DNA of 64,000 bases from contig CM066733.1 of NCBI GenBank assembly GCA_033961575.1, positions 139,054,421 to 139,118,420 of the forward strand. Direction: 5' to 3'. Of this stretch, positions 24,035-37,200 are shown one piece after another. Numbering within the stretch: the stretch's first letter is position 1; each line of letters starts with the position of its first letter. The notes under the pieces are model-generated. The model searched no databases. It saw nothing but the letters and a program-made list of their open reading frames with translations, and was not told where the DNA came from. The stretch is from Aselliscus stoliczkanus. Its lineage: Eukaryota; Chordata; Mammalia; Chiroptera; Hipposideridae. The translations under genes and the position numbers were made by a program.

Positions 24035-25175
24035 AATTGGCTGGTTCTTCCCATCCATGAACACGGCATGTCTTTTCATTGCTTTGTCTTCTCTTCAATT
24101 CCTTTAAAAAATGTCTTATAGTCTTCAGTGTATAGCTTTCACATCCTTGGTTAAGTTTATTCATAGGCATTTTATTCTTTTCGTTGCAATGGCAAAAGGA
24201 ATTGTTTTTTTCATTTCTTTTTCTGAGATTTCATTGTTAGTATATATGAATGCAATGGATTTTTGTACATTGATTTTGTAGCCGGCAACTTTACTGTATT
24301 CATTTATGTTTTCTAACAACTTTTTGGTAGAGTCTTTAGGTTTCTTTTTTTATATAGCATCATTTCATCTGCAAAAAGTGACAATTTAACTTCTTCATTC
24401 CCAATTCAGATGCCTTTTATTTCTTGCTCTTGCTTGCTTGCTCTGGCTAGGACTTCCAAAACTATGTTGAAAAGCAGTGGTGACAGGGGACAACCCTGTA
24501 CTGTTCCTGAACATAGAGAGAAGGGCTTCAGTTTTTCACCATTAATTATGCTATTAGCTGAGGGTTTGTCATAGATGGACTTTATTATGCTAAGGTATTT
24601 TCCTTCTACACCCATTTTATTAAGTGTTTTCATCATAAATGGATGTTGTATCTTGTCAAATGCTTTTTCTGCATCTATTGATATAATCATATGATTGTTG
24701 TCCTTTATTTCATTTATGTGGTGTATCGTATTGATCTATTTGCGTATGTTGAACCATCCTTGTGCCCCTAGGGGGCATGAACCTCACTTAGTCATGATGT
24801 ATAATCTTTTTAATGCACTGTTGCATTCGGCTTGAGATTATTATGCTAAGCGAAATAAGTCAGACAGAAAAAGTCGAGAACCATATGACTTCACCGATAT
24901 GTGGGATATAAAACTGAAAGCAATAAAAGGAACAAGACAGACAAAGAAACAAAAACTCATAAACACAGACAATAGTTTAGTGGTTACCAGAGGGTATGGG
25001 GGGAGAGGGATGGTAGAAGAGAGTAAAAGGGATCAAATATATGATGATGGAAGGAGAACTGACTCTGGGTGGTGAACACACAATGTGATATATAGATAAT
25101 GTATTGCAGAACTGTACACCTGAAACCTATGTAATTTTACTAACCATTGTAACCCCAATAAACTTTAATTTAAAA
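24035..25175. mobile_element. L1 with 5' inversion (twin-priming pattern)
   Basis: Left part 24,035-24,830 is antisense L1 ORF2: the minus frame at 24,690-24,406 gives the reverse transcriptase segment [15 protein letters not shown], then [14 protein letters not shown]. Right part 24,831-25,175 is sense L1 3' end (AAATAAGTCAGACAGAAAAA ... CAATAAACTTTAATTT with A-rich tail). Inverted 5' segment joined to a normal 3' segment is the twin-priming arrangement. Confidence 0.82.
24406..24690 (-). pseudogene. L1 ORF2 reverse transcriptase fragment
   Basis: A 94-codon open stretch from the reverse transcriptase palm and fingers: [13 protein letters not shown], then GYLS-like and [20 protein letters not shown] motifs. 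Truncated at both ends, so inactive; its openness suggests a moderately young L1. Confidence 0.9.
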
Positions 25176-25189
25176 AAATAAAAAGAAAA

Positions 25190-25600
25190 GAAACTGAAAA
25201 ATGGAAGAAAAAAAAATGTGGCTGAATAAACTAGAGTACATCCAGACAATGGAGTACTCTGCAGTTATAAAAAAGAATGATAAAGGTTTCTATGAAGTGT
25301 TATGGTGTGCTTATCAGGATATATTGTTAAGTGAGAAAAGCGAAGTATAAATGAATGTCAATAGGATGTTATCTTTTGTGGAAAAAAGAGATAAGAAACT
25401 ATACATGCATCTGTTCAATAGTTCAAAAGAAATAGAGAAAGGATAAACTAGAAACAAGGGAGATAGAAACAAGGAGTAAGTGGGAATGGGTTGGAAAAGA
25501 TGGGGAAATGGGAACAGAATAGAATGGATGATGGGGGCAGGGAAGTGACTTTTCTGAGTAAGCCGTTTTACATAGTTCTGACCTTTGAAAACCATAGTAG
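25190..25600 (+). mobile_element. old L1M 3' region, right half (continuation of 19,735-20,733)
   Basis: Begins GTGGCTGAATAAACTAGAGT then CAATGGAGTACTCTGCAGTT, exactly the L1 3' text expected after the point where the left half stops at 20,733. The intervening 4.4 kb is the Tigger and inverted L1 insertions. Confidence 0.7.
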
Positions 25601-25791
25601 TGTTTCACTTAGTCAAGATATATAGGTAGGTAAAATCAACAAGGATGGAAAAGAGAATCGAAGATGAAATATGTATCAGTCAGGGTCCAATCAGGAGGCA
25701 GAAATCACACAGTGATTTGAACAGGGAAATTTAATATAAACATAACATAGGAATAACCACAAAGGTCTAAAGAGAACTCTAAAGAAAAGAC

Positions 25792-25842
<51 letters not shown>
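25792..25842. repeat. GA dinucleotide microsatellite
   Basis: About 25 GA units with one GACA interruption; the minus-strand Leu/Ser-run ORF here is an artefact of it. Confidence 0.95.
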
Positions 25843-25845
<3 letters not shown>

Positions 25846-27219
25846 GAACAAAACTGGAAGAGACCCCTCCCCAAGAATGACATTAGACCTCACTGGAGAG
25901 AGTAGAGAAGATGGAGACATTTAGTGAATGCTAAAAATTAGAGGGTTACCTAGGCCAAAGCTGCTCCCCAGTCACCAGATAAATAGAAAATACCCTTCTA
26001 GGGTGCATGCAGGCTGAAGCTGGCAGGAAGGAATATTAGGCAGGGCCAGCAAGCCAAAAGCACACTGCTGGGGCCAAGACTTGCAGACAGATACACAAAA
26101 GGCATTGGGACATTGGAAGCCAGCTCACCCACCAATAGAGCAGCATGAGGCCTAGAACGCATGATGTCCATGCTGGAAAGGCCACAGCTAAGTGGTCACT
26201 GGACTACGGCCAGAGCTGGAATCTCACCAATGAACTATGTGGTCTGGAGAAGTGGCTAGGGAAGAGCAGCACAGGATTTTTCCCCCCACTGCTGGCAGCC
26301 ACGTGGTAAGAGGAAGGAGATAACAAAATAGCAGCACACTAGAAACAGGAAGAGAAGCCCCTTCCTCCTACAATGTCCCTCCAGTGCCCTACACTGACAA
26401 ATCATAGCATTGTACTTGTTACAAAGGAGAATTCTTAGAGGATCCACTTCCATTATTGCAGAGCAGGTAATGAAGGGTGAATTTGGAGATAAGGGGCAAT
26501 GAATTGATAGCTGGCAGAGAATACTAACACACAAATAAACCTAACCATATAATAACAAATGAGTAACACAATCACACAGAGAGCAAGGGAGAAAAAGTGA
26601 CTAAACAAAGTTATTTTGAAAAACAGCATTTTTACTGTATACACTGAAACTAAAGATAAGATAAACCATGCACAAATGTACTTACAGGGGTATGGGATTC
26701 ACTTCCTGTGCATTCTAGTATTGAGCAATGAATGCAATTGAACATGTTGTGGCAATTTTATTATCACTAACTATATTACTATCTATATTATGATTATCTG
26801 CATTCACTAGACAATATAAAGAACTTAGTGCAGTTTTATCATTGTCAGAGAAAGGAGTTACAAATAGAGTTTAGAATAAATCTTATAGCGTTTGATTGGA
26901 ATTGGAGGTTGTCAGTATGAAGTGATGATTTTTATTACATATACAGAAAGGTAGATATACAAATAGAGAAGTGTGCGTATGCTCACATATATTTCTAGCT
27001 CTCTCCATGGAGAGAAACTAGAAGCAATGATGCTCCAGTGGCAGGAAGTACACATGGTACCCAGGTTGTGGTTTCTGAACACCGTTTTCCACCAAAGGGA
27101 ACCAGGCTCCTTGGAGAAATGGCTCATGCTACAGCTAGGCAGGGATGAGCCTGGACCATCCTGGGGGGCCAGGAAGCAAGTGCTTTAAAACAAAATGATG
27201 GGAACATGTCAAAAGGATA
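25843..27219. other. intergenic, nothing firm recognised
   Basis: No exon seen. Sequence around 25,680-26,500 has the look of an old interspersed repeat, but I cannot name it. Confidence 0.45.
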
Positions 27220-28260
27220 CAGGAGCCAACTTGAAGGGGCTCTTTTAGTCAAATATGGGATAATTTGAACAAACAAAACAAATCATGATAGTAATTGATT
27301 ATAATCCACAGACTAGAATAAGAAGCCTTGAGTCCATACTGATACATAAGAAATAATTGAATAAATAAACAGGGAAAAAGAGAAAGCTCTTCCTTACAGT
27401 AAAACTCCAACTAATAAATGTAGAATTAATGATGGAAAAAGAATGTCACCATTTTCAAATATCATCATATAGTTGTTTCAGACAAGAACTACAATGAATG
27501 CTAAAATTAGTGGCAAAAGTACTATGAGAAACAGGATATGTACCTAGTCTCAAAGTACATACCCTACAAAATACGTATTAATTAAAAAGGAAAAAATCGT
27601 TAATTTACAGTGGGGAAATGTGGCAGATACAACCTTCACCAAATGATCAATGTGAACATCACCAGTGATGGCACAAAGCAACCTTACGTGGCTCTTAGAA
27701 TGATGTACTGACATGGACACAAAATTGCTTTGAGAGTATTTTTACCAAAAATCAACAGCCCAACTTTATTAATGAAAAAACATCACACAAACCCAAGTCA
27801 GGGAAAATCCTGCAAATTAACTGGCCGGTATTATTTTAAAGTGTGGAGGCTATGAAAGTCAAAGAAAGGCTGAGGAACTGTTCTCGATTAAAGGGACTGG
27901 GATGAAGTAAACAGTGCCATTAGGGCACAAGATGGGAAGGGGCATCGACTCTCAGTCACGTGAGGGTAGAGCTGGCCCCAAAAACCGCCGGGGAGACCTG
28001 ACAATGAAACACAACATGTCCTCTTGGTTTAGAACCTGGACATGAGCGGGAAGCCTGGTGACATTTCAATATGGTCTGTAGGATTATATAATAGAATTAT
28101 ATCAAGGTTAATCTCCCGATCTTGATCATTGTACTGTGTAGTTATGCAAGATAAACATTTGAGGAATCTGGATATACAGGAATTTTTTTTGTACTGTTTG
28201 TACAACTTTTTAAAGGGTAAAATTAAGTTCAAATAAAAAGCTAAACTGTTTTTCATTAAA
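27220..28260 (+). mobile_element. L1ME-like 3' region
   Basis: Ordered landmarks of old L1 3' UTRs: AATAAGAAGCCTTGAGTCCA, GAGGAACTGTTCTCGATTAA, ATATGGTCTGTAGGATTATA, TGATCATTGTACTGTGTAGT. No open frame of note. Confidence 0.65.
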
Positions 28261-28349
28261 AAACTACTAAAAACAAACAACAAAGAAGGGTACAACCTTC
28301 TGATCAAGAACCTAGCATAATGTCTCATATGGGAGCATTTAAGAAGTCA

Positions 28350-28510
28350 GGAAACTCTAATGCCTGGTAAAAGCATGGGCTTTGGAACCATCCAGATGTG
28401 GGCTGAACACTGGCCTGGTTACTTACTAATTGGGCGATGCCAGGCTAGTTACCTAATCTTCCTAAGCCTCAGTTTGCTCCTATGTAAAATGGGTGATCAG
28501 TTATAACCAC
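28350..28510 (+). mobile_element. MIR SINE
   Basis: GGTAAAAGCATGGGCTTTGG, the diagnostic core region and CCTCAGTTTGCTCCTATGTA with AAATGGG. Ancient tRNA-derived SINE. Confidence 0.85.
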
Positions 28511-31500
28511 TTCATATGATTACAATTGTCTATATTAATACCTATATTCAATAGACGATATTTGTAAAGAACGTAGTGCAAGCTCAACCAACAGAATCCC
28601 CAGCCCTTGTTATTGTGGTTGTTACAATCAGCCATATCAACGACCAGGTTATATCTTGTGAACAATTACATACTGTGCACTACAGGGCCCTTTTGAGACC
28701 AGGCAGTTATCCCATAGGCTATGTGTCTAAAGTTTTGAGGCATCTCATTACAAGTAGATCCAACGCATTAAATTTTAAAGTTACAAATCAAATAAATAAT
28801 AGGTGGTTGTTGTTGTTTTTTTATTAAGACGTGATTCATAGGCTTCTTTTGAAGCAAAGAGCATTTGGTTTACTTCTAAAATTGCAGAAACAGATGTATG
28901 AGACAGAGCAATTATTTGTACATTCCCTTAAGCAGGCTGAAAGAGGGCCACCGATGGGTGACGTAGGCATGGAGAGAAGCTGGCTCACCGAGAAGCCTGA
29001 AATGTTGAGTCTTTCAAAGGTGGAAAGAGAAGCCAAACGCTGGTTTGTCTGTTCTAAGCAGATTCTGAACTACTTAAATGTGATGACATAGATCAATATC
29101 TGAGGTTAAGGATTGCTTGTAGATTCGTGCTTTCTCCTTTAATCCGTTTTTGAGATAACTCCAGCATAAATAAAAGGCAAGCACAGAAGAAGGCTGAAAA
29201 TGTCTAAACACATTCTATTCAGTACTATTTCATTGCTGAGTGAAACACTAAAGGATCTGATGTTTCTAGTAATACATTTATTTTATGAAAACGATCTAAG
29301 ATCAAGAGACTTCCGTGGCAACTGCTCCATATATGTAAATTCGGGGTGTAAGACATCACAAACAAAATATGCCCATCTGCTGCCTTCCAAATATTTCCAA
29401 TAGTCCTTTAAGTCAGGCACAAACATGAAATTCCTGAATACATTCTCTTATCTTTAAAATCTACTTCAAAGATTTGGAAACCTTAGCTTTTAAATATTAA
29501 TGAAACTCAAATTCTTGATGCTCACTTTAACGAAGGCAGAGATGCGGTTTTGTAATCTTTCTGTGACCCCTCGTTGGTGCCTAAACACTCTGGACATATT
29601 GGATGTTCCAAAGCAACTTCATCTTTCATCCCTCACCCAACACAGGTCGCCTTCACTCTCTCAGCAGTGGCTTCTAGTTTATGTTGCAAAGATCTATCTT
29701 TAGAACAAATGTCATCTAAATCACTGTGCTGACAGCTCCACCTTCATCAGCCCCCATCCTCTCCTTCAGTCTCTGAACAAGTAGCAACTGTCTCCTTTTT
29801 CAAGATTCTCCTCTTTACTTGGGTTCTCAGTCTCATATCCAGAAGTTTCTTCCAATGATCATTTATTTTTCTGATTTTCTTTCAAAACGACATAGGCTTC
29901 ACTTATGCTTTCCCTGAATATTTTCAATACAGTTAGCTCTCCACTGTTCCCCAGCCCGAATCATTGGCTTACCTTTTAAACCTGGCATCTACCCTCACTT
30001 CTCTACTGAACCAAATCCAAGGACCTTTTAGTAACATCTGTCCTCTCCATCTCTGCCACATCTGAATTTGATGAACACACTGGGCTCATTCCTCACTCTA
30101 AACCTTTGCTCTTCTCATGGCCCCACTGGGAATCCTTCCTCTTCTTCATTTATTTCATTTCTACCCACACTTAAAGGTCCAGCTTGAGCCCGTTTTCGTC
30201 TGTGAAGTCTCACCAGAACCTCCCTTCTTTGAAATCTTGTAATATTGTCAGTATGACCCACTGCATCTCAGAGGTGCAGCCAAATTGTGCTGTGGGGAAC
30301 CACATAGTTCTCACTTCATGGGGTCTTGCCTAACTATTCTTTCGTGGCCAAGGAGTGAAGATGTCCCCTAGTCAAGCCAACTGGGCTCTCTTCCTAGAAT
30401 ATGAATCTTAAATAGAGTGACTGAAGGAGAAAATGAGTGGAGCTAAACCATCCTGGGTGCAGGGTCCTGGTGAGCCTGTGTCCTGGTCCCACCCACTTGA
30501 TCCTGGAAGGTCTAGGACCTGCTCTTCCTGGGCTTGGCTCTTCCACATTTCCTTCGTTTCTGTGACCCATCCTTTGTTTTCTTCCCTTAAGTTGGCCAAA
30601 GTAAGTATCTCTCCTTATATCCAAATAAACTTAAATAAGACTCTCCTATAGCCTTTTATTACTGTTTAATGAGAGGGATGAAGAGTTAATTAAGTGCTGT
30701 GAATCAATAACATAGGAAGTTCCTTGAGGGAAGAAAACTCTGCCCTACAACTCTATATAACTTACATTAATTTTTAACAATTCAACTGCATGATAATACT
30801 CATTGGTGAAAATCTTCAGCTACAAACAAGGATATCTGAGATCATCATTATGATTCTATGTTGCAGTTTAGGAACCTTCGTTAATTCCATAAACACATCC
30901 TGGGTGCCAACTACTGACCGTGCACTAAATTAGGCACTGCAGCTGTGTGCAAGATGAAAAAGATGAGGCATGGCACCTGCCATGGCTCCTGGATCTAGAG
31001 TTCTTCTTTCCAGTGTAACTTGTGTCATACAATAATAGCACCTCGTATTAATTTGGCACCTTTACTTCTGAAGCATTTTCAAATATAATGCACCATTTGT
31101 TATTCTTGTTGTATACATGGGAAAGCTGCTGTTAGGTCATGTGACCAAGATCAAAACCAAAGCTATAACAAGAGGACAGGTCCCTTGATTTACAGTGATG
31201 TGCCTTCCTTCCCTCTTGCCTCTGTGCCTTCCTTCCCTTCAGGACACAATTAAATGCTGGTTATATTTTATTTAATTCCCACATTACATCCAACTCATAG
31301 GTTATTCTCTCGTTGCACAGGATGAAGGCAGTTTCTGGGTTTTTGCTAGAGGAAAGCAACAGAAGCATTAGCTGGGTCCTGGGACATCTGACTAACAAAT
31401 ATTGACACAGTGTATTTGAGTGGAATGCATTGAGCTATCCTGTGATGATAACACCACTCAAGACATACATGGTCCTTGCCCTCAAGTTTATGGTCTGGTG

Positions 31501-32634
31501 GCAGCACAGTTGAGCACCATATAGGTGTTAGGATGAGGGAATACAGCACATATTCAAGTTCCCAAAATTTGTTTGTTCACAAAATTTCTGTGTCCTGCAA
31601 TGATTTGTAGTATATTGATGAAAATTTGTTCTTCCCCTTGATTTCAGAGCCAATGTCCCTTCATCTTCATGGTATCACCGCTCTCCAAATTTCCCCTTTT
31701 TGCTTCATAGTCTCCCAATCCATGTTCCTAAGGGGATTTCAAACACCTTAATGCACCCACAGGTCATTCACAAAGATGCTTATGGGCCCTCAATAGTCCT
31801 CAGAGCCCTATAAAAAATTTCCTCCCCTGAGAAGCAGAAACTTGTCTCTAGTATATTGTCAAAGGTCCTGGACAGGACCAGAGGGCCAAGAGCCAAAGGG
31901 TACACCATGAAATTTCTTCTTTAGGAATGTAGTTTTGGCAAGCAATATGTCTGAATATGTTCTTTAACTGTTTTGCTTCTAGGGTCAACAGAAGTATATA
32001 CAACTTTCCAACTTTCTTCAAAACACGTGCCATGAAATTGACTTAATAAAAAGAATAACAACAGCAGTAGCTAGTTATGATGCAAAACTAGGCTAGGCAG
32101 GGCACATCTAGGGCAGTTGATATAATGACTGAATTTGATCAGTTTATAGTCCACAGTTGTCAATTATTAAAATGTACAACTTTCTGGACAGTCCTAAAGA
32201 TATGACTGTCATTTTTTAAAGAAAGCAACTTGTATAGGGTATTATTTTCATTTATAGTTACTGCTAATGTAGGTAGATTGGGGCACTGCTAAGATGATTT
32301 GAGATGGAAAGAAGTGAGAGTATGAAAAGATTTTATACTCAGTGCATTTCTAAATCATGGCAGGTGAGAGGGATCTGAAAAACTACAAAACGTAAAATGA
32401 GGTCAAGCTGTGGTTTAAAAGTCTGTGTATTTCTTTGATCATAATACCTAGCACTTTTTCAGAGAATTTGCTAACATTAAATACTCCTCACAGCATTCTC
32501 ATTACATAATATCAACAGCTGCATTTTGTCTTCATTGATGAAGATGCATAAAAAGGGAGTTAAAAATTGCTCAGATCTGGACAGTAGTTGGAGGCAGAGC
32601 TAGTTTCTAAATCTTGCGTTTCTAGCACATCAAT
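28511..32634. other. intergenic with L2-like fragments, no gene recognised
   Basis: An L2 3'-end-like segment lies about 30,040-30,250 (AAGGTCCAGCTTGAGCCC then TCTCACCAGAACCTCCCTTC). ORFs near 28,831-29,091 and 29,500-29,703 have no known domain. Confidence 0.5.
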
Positions 32635-32775
32635 AAGAGCTCCAGCTTTGAGAAAAGACAAACCCAGGTTCAAATTCCAGCTCTGTCACTTAATATGTGT
32701 GTGGTCCTAGGCAAGCCACTTAATATCTAAGTCCCAGTTTCTCCATCTGCAAAATGAAAATATGTGATAGATGGC
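32635..32775 (+). mobile_element. MIR SINE
   Basis: CAGGTTCAAATTCCAGCTCT core followed by GGCAAGCCACTTAATATCTA and CAGTTTCTCCATCTGCAAAA. Confidence 0.85.
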
Positions 32776-33146
32776 AAAAATAGGTCCCATTGTTTACCAT
32801 TACTTATATCCATGCCTTTTGCTATGCTGTTTCCCAGGCCTCTCCCAAGGGATGGAATGCATAATTCTAGTGTGTGACTTGCTTTGACCAATGGGTTATT
32901 AACAGACATGTTGCAAGCAAGAGATTGAAATGGACTCATGCAATTAAGCTTGTTCAGAGCTTGTGATTAGAACTTGCAGCTCTACAATTGCCAACAGAAT
33001 ATGTCCAGCCCAGTCTACTGGAAGATCAGAGACAAATAGGGGAGCTAAATTTCCCCACTCATCCTAACCAATGTCAGGCGAGCTTAGTCCTCAGTGAGCC
33101 AAACCCACCGTGTTGTGAGCCCGTCTAGCCAAGATTGACAGATCTA

Positions 33147-33385
33147 TGAGGTTGTCGGAAAAGTCATGATGTATTTTGTCTATGTTTTTCAAAGGTCATT
33201 TATTTATATGAAGAACAAGATCAATCAATGATATATTGCCCGTTTTTGTTCAATAACCTTTTGCCATCTTTCAGTGAGCTTCATAATTCCTCGTTCATAG
33301 AAGGACCTGTCTTTATTTGCCAAAAACTGAACAAGGTGCTGATTTACAGCCTCATCTGAATTAAACGTTATACCACACAAGGAGT
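33147..33385 (-). mobile_element. mariner-family transposon fragment (3' transposase end plus terminal repeat)
   Basis: Begins after a TA with GAGGTTGTCGGAAAAGTCAT, the same terminus as the two small palindromes at 41.2 and 62.0 kb. Read on the minus strand the text encodes the C-terminal mariner transposase pattern GIMKLTERWQKVIEQ with stops. The other end is lost; a SINE sits directly against it. Confidence 0.75.
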
Positions 33386-33545
33386 TTTGTTTTGTTTTGT
33401 TTTTGTTTTTTTAGCTGAGCCATCCTGCCACCTGTTGGCAGCTTAGCAGCTGCTCAGCTCGGGCTGGGCATTGAACTGCTGTTGCTCAGAGCTCAGCTCG
33501 TACTCTTGAGTGAGCTCTTAAACAACTGAGCCACTCGGCCGGCCC
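33386..33545 (-). mobile_element. head-B tRNA-derived SINE
   Basis: T-rich start, TTAGCTGAGCCATCCTGCCA, central CACCTGTTGGCAGC, and GAGCCACTCGGCCGGCCC at the right. Same type as 58,496-58,656 and 60,708-60,850. Confidence 0.88.
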
Positions 33546-33647
33546 TCCTGATATCTGTTCTCATAAGTAAAACAGCTCTTTTCTTTCTAGATTTACTTTG
33601 TTAAAATTAAAAACACAAGCAAACAACCCACTTCCCCCGCCCCCACT

Positions 33648-33672
33648 ACACACACACACACACACACACACA
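33648..33672. repeat. CA microsatellite
   Basis: About 12 uninterrupted CA units. Confidence 0.95.
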
Positions 33673-33837
33673 GAGTAGAGAAACACATTCAAATTCAGGA
33701 CATCCTGAGAGAAGCCAAGGGCTAGCCTCATGAATACACCCAAGTCATAGGGTTTTGTCCCAGTGGAGGGCTTGGCAGGGAAAAACAATCACCATTCTTT
33801 TTGTTCTTTTCCTATTTGGGTAATCTTAAAATAGTTT

Positions 33838-33985
33838 AGTATGATGGTTAAGGAATGTGAGCTCTAGAGTTTAAGCTCTAGCTCTGCCACTGTGGTCTTC
33901 AGCAAGTTAAACTCTATCAACCTCCGTTAACTCACTCAAATAGGAAAACGGACAGCAACCTTCTAAGGTTGCTGCTAGGATCACA
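33838..33985 (+). mobile_element. MIR SINE, interrupted at its 3' end by a MITE
   Basis: ATGGTTAAGGAATGTGAGCT core and AGCTCTGCCACTGTGG; the element continues on the far side of the MITE (TATGTGCCATGCCTTTACAG, TGCCTGGTGCACAATAAACA). Confidence 0.8.
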
Positions 33986-33987
33986 TA

Positions 33988-34213
33988 CCGTGTTCTTCCG
34001 AAAATAAGACCTAACCAGAAAATAAGCCCTAGCATGATTTTTCAGGATGCTTGTAATATGAGCCTTACCCCAAACATAAGCCTCAGTTAAGATCGTCAGC
34101 CAGACATGACTGTTTGAATAAATGTAGATTTTTGTACATGAGTAAATGAATAAATGTAGATTGTTGGAGCAAAAATTAATATAAGACCCAGTCTTATTTT
34201 CAGGGAAACACAG
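33988..34213. mobile_element. MITE with about 24-bp inverted repeats and TA target sites
   Basis: Left end CCGTGTTCTTCCGAAAATAA and right end (inverted) CTGTGTTTCCCTGAAAATAA are near-identical inverted repeats. TA lies at 33,986-33,987 and 34,214-34,215. About 226 bp, non-coding, inserted within a MIR, so the boundaries are well defined. Confidence 0.85.
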
Positions 34214-34215
34214 TA

Positions 34216-37200
34216 ATATGTGCCATGCCTTTACAGCTGTGCCTGGTGCACAATAAACAGTCAATAAATACTAGCTATTACTAGTTATTCTAAAAAATGA
34301 GCCCGTGTCCTGTCAGCTGCATTTCTAACTAGACTAGATTGTAGAGAACACCACTGTCTATGCAAAGTGAGCCTAATAGGCTTTGATTCAAAACAGCCTA
34401 TTAGTACTAAACTACCTATAGATCAAAACTAAGTGTAGATCAAAAACTAAGTCTCAGATTTTTACACTGCAATGTCAGGAAAAGCCCCATCCATGAAAGA
34501 GAAGAAACAGCATTTGGACACATGTCAAGAGTGATGTTTCTCAATGGCTCCTAAGCCATCTTACCTGGATTCTTACAAGACAGAGTCCAAAGTGACTTCT
34601 TACTTTGCACCATAATTCTGTCCATTAGCACAGAGAAGTGTCAAATGCCCTTCACCTAAGCAAACAATGGCATAAACAGAGAAGTGACTCTCCCTGCCTT
34701 AGACACCAACATTCTTCCTTTTTTGGCTATTTCTCTTATTAATCCAGCCACATTAACCTTCAAAGCCATAGTCTACCCTGAGTCTAGTTGTCTTGCTCAG
34801 GAAAGGAGATCAGAAGAGAAGACAAAAACTTCTTACCCTCTCCTTCATGGAGTCACTTCTTCCATATCCTCTCTTACTCTTTCTTCCTCCATATCTTCCT
34901 GGTGGCAAAGAGATGGCTGTGTCATCCCCTCAGGGCCTTTAGAAATGGCTCCCTGTGGTGACCCCCAGAAGCTGCAGGAACAGCTCGGGACATTAATTAC
35001 ATTAGTCCAGTACCACAGTCAGCCCCAATTCTCCTTCTCAACTTGGATCCTGCTCAGCTGTGCCATTTAACCAAGCGGGGGTGGACAAAGAGTACCAGGT
35101 GAAAATAGGGCTCAAATAATTTGCCAGCACTATAAAATTCCTGAAATTTACTGCCACCTTATAAAAGTTAACAATACAAACTTTCTCCAATTATCAAGTC
35201 AATCTGTTACTCCCACAGAGAAATTTCAGTCCTAAATTCTGCCCTACACTAGTTCCAGGCAGAAGAGATGGTATTTGGGTCTTCAGGTAGAATCTGGGAT
35301 TCTTTGTCTGACAGCAGCTGCACTCTAGCCCTCTGCCAATATAGAGTCTTAGCACCTTCAAAATTTGATTCTTTCAACCCTAAGACACTCATTTCTCAAA
35401 CAGCTAAGGGTCAACAGAACATGTTGATGTGATATGAGAAAATCACAGCACCAGCTTTAACCCCACAAAATCCAGGATCACAAATTCCCAGTAATAACCT
35501 AAATATCAATTTCCATCCCAGCAAATGGTAGCATTTCCCAGAGCACATGTTATATTCCAGACACTTCTTCCTAGGGCCAGCCATAGACTGTTGCAAAGAT
35601 TTGGTGCTACCCAGGTCTTCAAGAAAAAAAAAAAAAAAAAAAAGGAAAATCCTCTTCCTTCAAATTTCACGATGCCAGTGAATTTGTACGCACTGTTAGA
35701 ATTCTGGTCCTGGAAAGTCAAGTTCGAGGGGGAGAGAAATCCTGCACCAAGACCTGGATTGTGTTAGTGTGTTAGTGTGTGCTCCTTGCCATGTTTTGCC
35801 TACACAACTGAGCTTACAAGCATAATTAAAATGGCAACTTAAAAATAAAATGAAGGATATTCTATTGCACTCGTTGCTAACTCTACTTTTGCCAAGGGTA
35901 ATCAACAGTGAAAAGATAAAACCATCAGTATTTGAATTTAAATGTTAAAATAATAATAAAGTCTATGGTCTCCCAAAGGTTAGTTTATAATAAAAATAAC
36001 TTCTTGATCCTGGAAAACTTATCTGGTTTCTTTCCTCCTTTCATTCTCCACTTAATGACTGAAGTTATTATTTCCATGGTGGTCTCCAAACCACACTCGG
36101 TTTCTCTGTAGATTGGCATGTCACCTCCAACAATTTCACCAGCTGCCTTTTCCTCTCAGGAGAATACGATTAAAATATTAATCCAGCTTCTGGATTAGTC
36201 CAGCAAAAAAGTTATATAAATCAATCTCCACACAGCATTTTACTTGCTCTTAAATATGCAACGTGTCCTCCCTTTGTTATGCCTCCACGGGGAAGTTATA
36301 GGGTCTAGCAAAGCAAACAGAAAATTTTTACCTCTTTGCCCCCCTCCTGCTTATTCTTCCTGATGTCTCAAACCTGAAAATGGGAAATCCCAAGCCCAAG
36401 TTCAAAATGAAGGTTTCTCAATAAGAAATGAGCTGGAGGACAGCCTTGGGGTTGTAAGTCGCAATGCCTTGGCTGCCCACAGCTGTCTGGCATCGATGGC
36501 CTTCGCAAAAGCACCTGTAGACAGAAGCCCTGCTCAGTAAACTGAGACAGCCATCTCACCATTTGTCTAGTGCTAATTCACCATTTGTCCTGCTCACTGG
36601 AAACCATCCAGAGCTGGAAATCCATCACTTAGCAGGCATTTACTGAAACCGCCTCTGGGCCTAGCATTGGGCTAAGTCCTGGCTTTGGAGGAGCTTACAA
36701 TCTAATTACTATAATTAGAGACCAATTGAGTGTTAAACTGTGTGACACTAAGTAGGCGTTTGAAGACAACCAGCGTTGTGGGCTGGAGTAGTTGGAAAAG
36801 ATTTCATGGAGATTGCAGGACTTTGAAGGGAAGAGTAAAATATTGCTTGAGATTTATGACGCTGATAAAAGGTACTTAGGATAAAAGAACGCTGCATGCG
36901 GCATGGCATGTCGGGCTTACCTGAGGCGCAGGTCCACCAACGAAGGCAGCTGCTGGGTTCCCCTTGGCACCCAGCCAGTGAAGTTCCTCACTAAAAAAAT
37001 GGGATTCCTCTTGGGTCAAGAAGATATGCAATCTTTCCTGAAAGTCTTTATCATTTGAATAAGGATGGTGATGTTGCCAATACAAAGATCAAGCTGACAT
37101 CCTTAACTTATTTAGGCCTCCTATATCGAAATGTCATTGAAAGAAATCACTTTCTTGCAAGGCCAACCTGAAAGCACTTAAATGTGGTCAGGATTACCGG

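Noticed and set aside
25705..25920. Minus-strand ORF with a Leu/Ser run
   Set aside because: It is the GA microsatellite translated.
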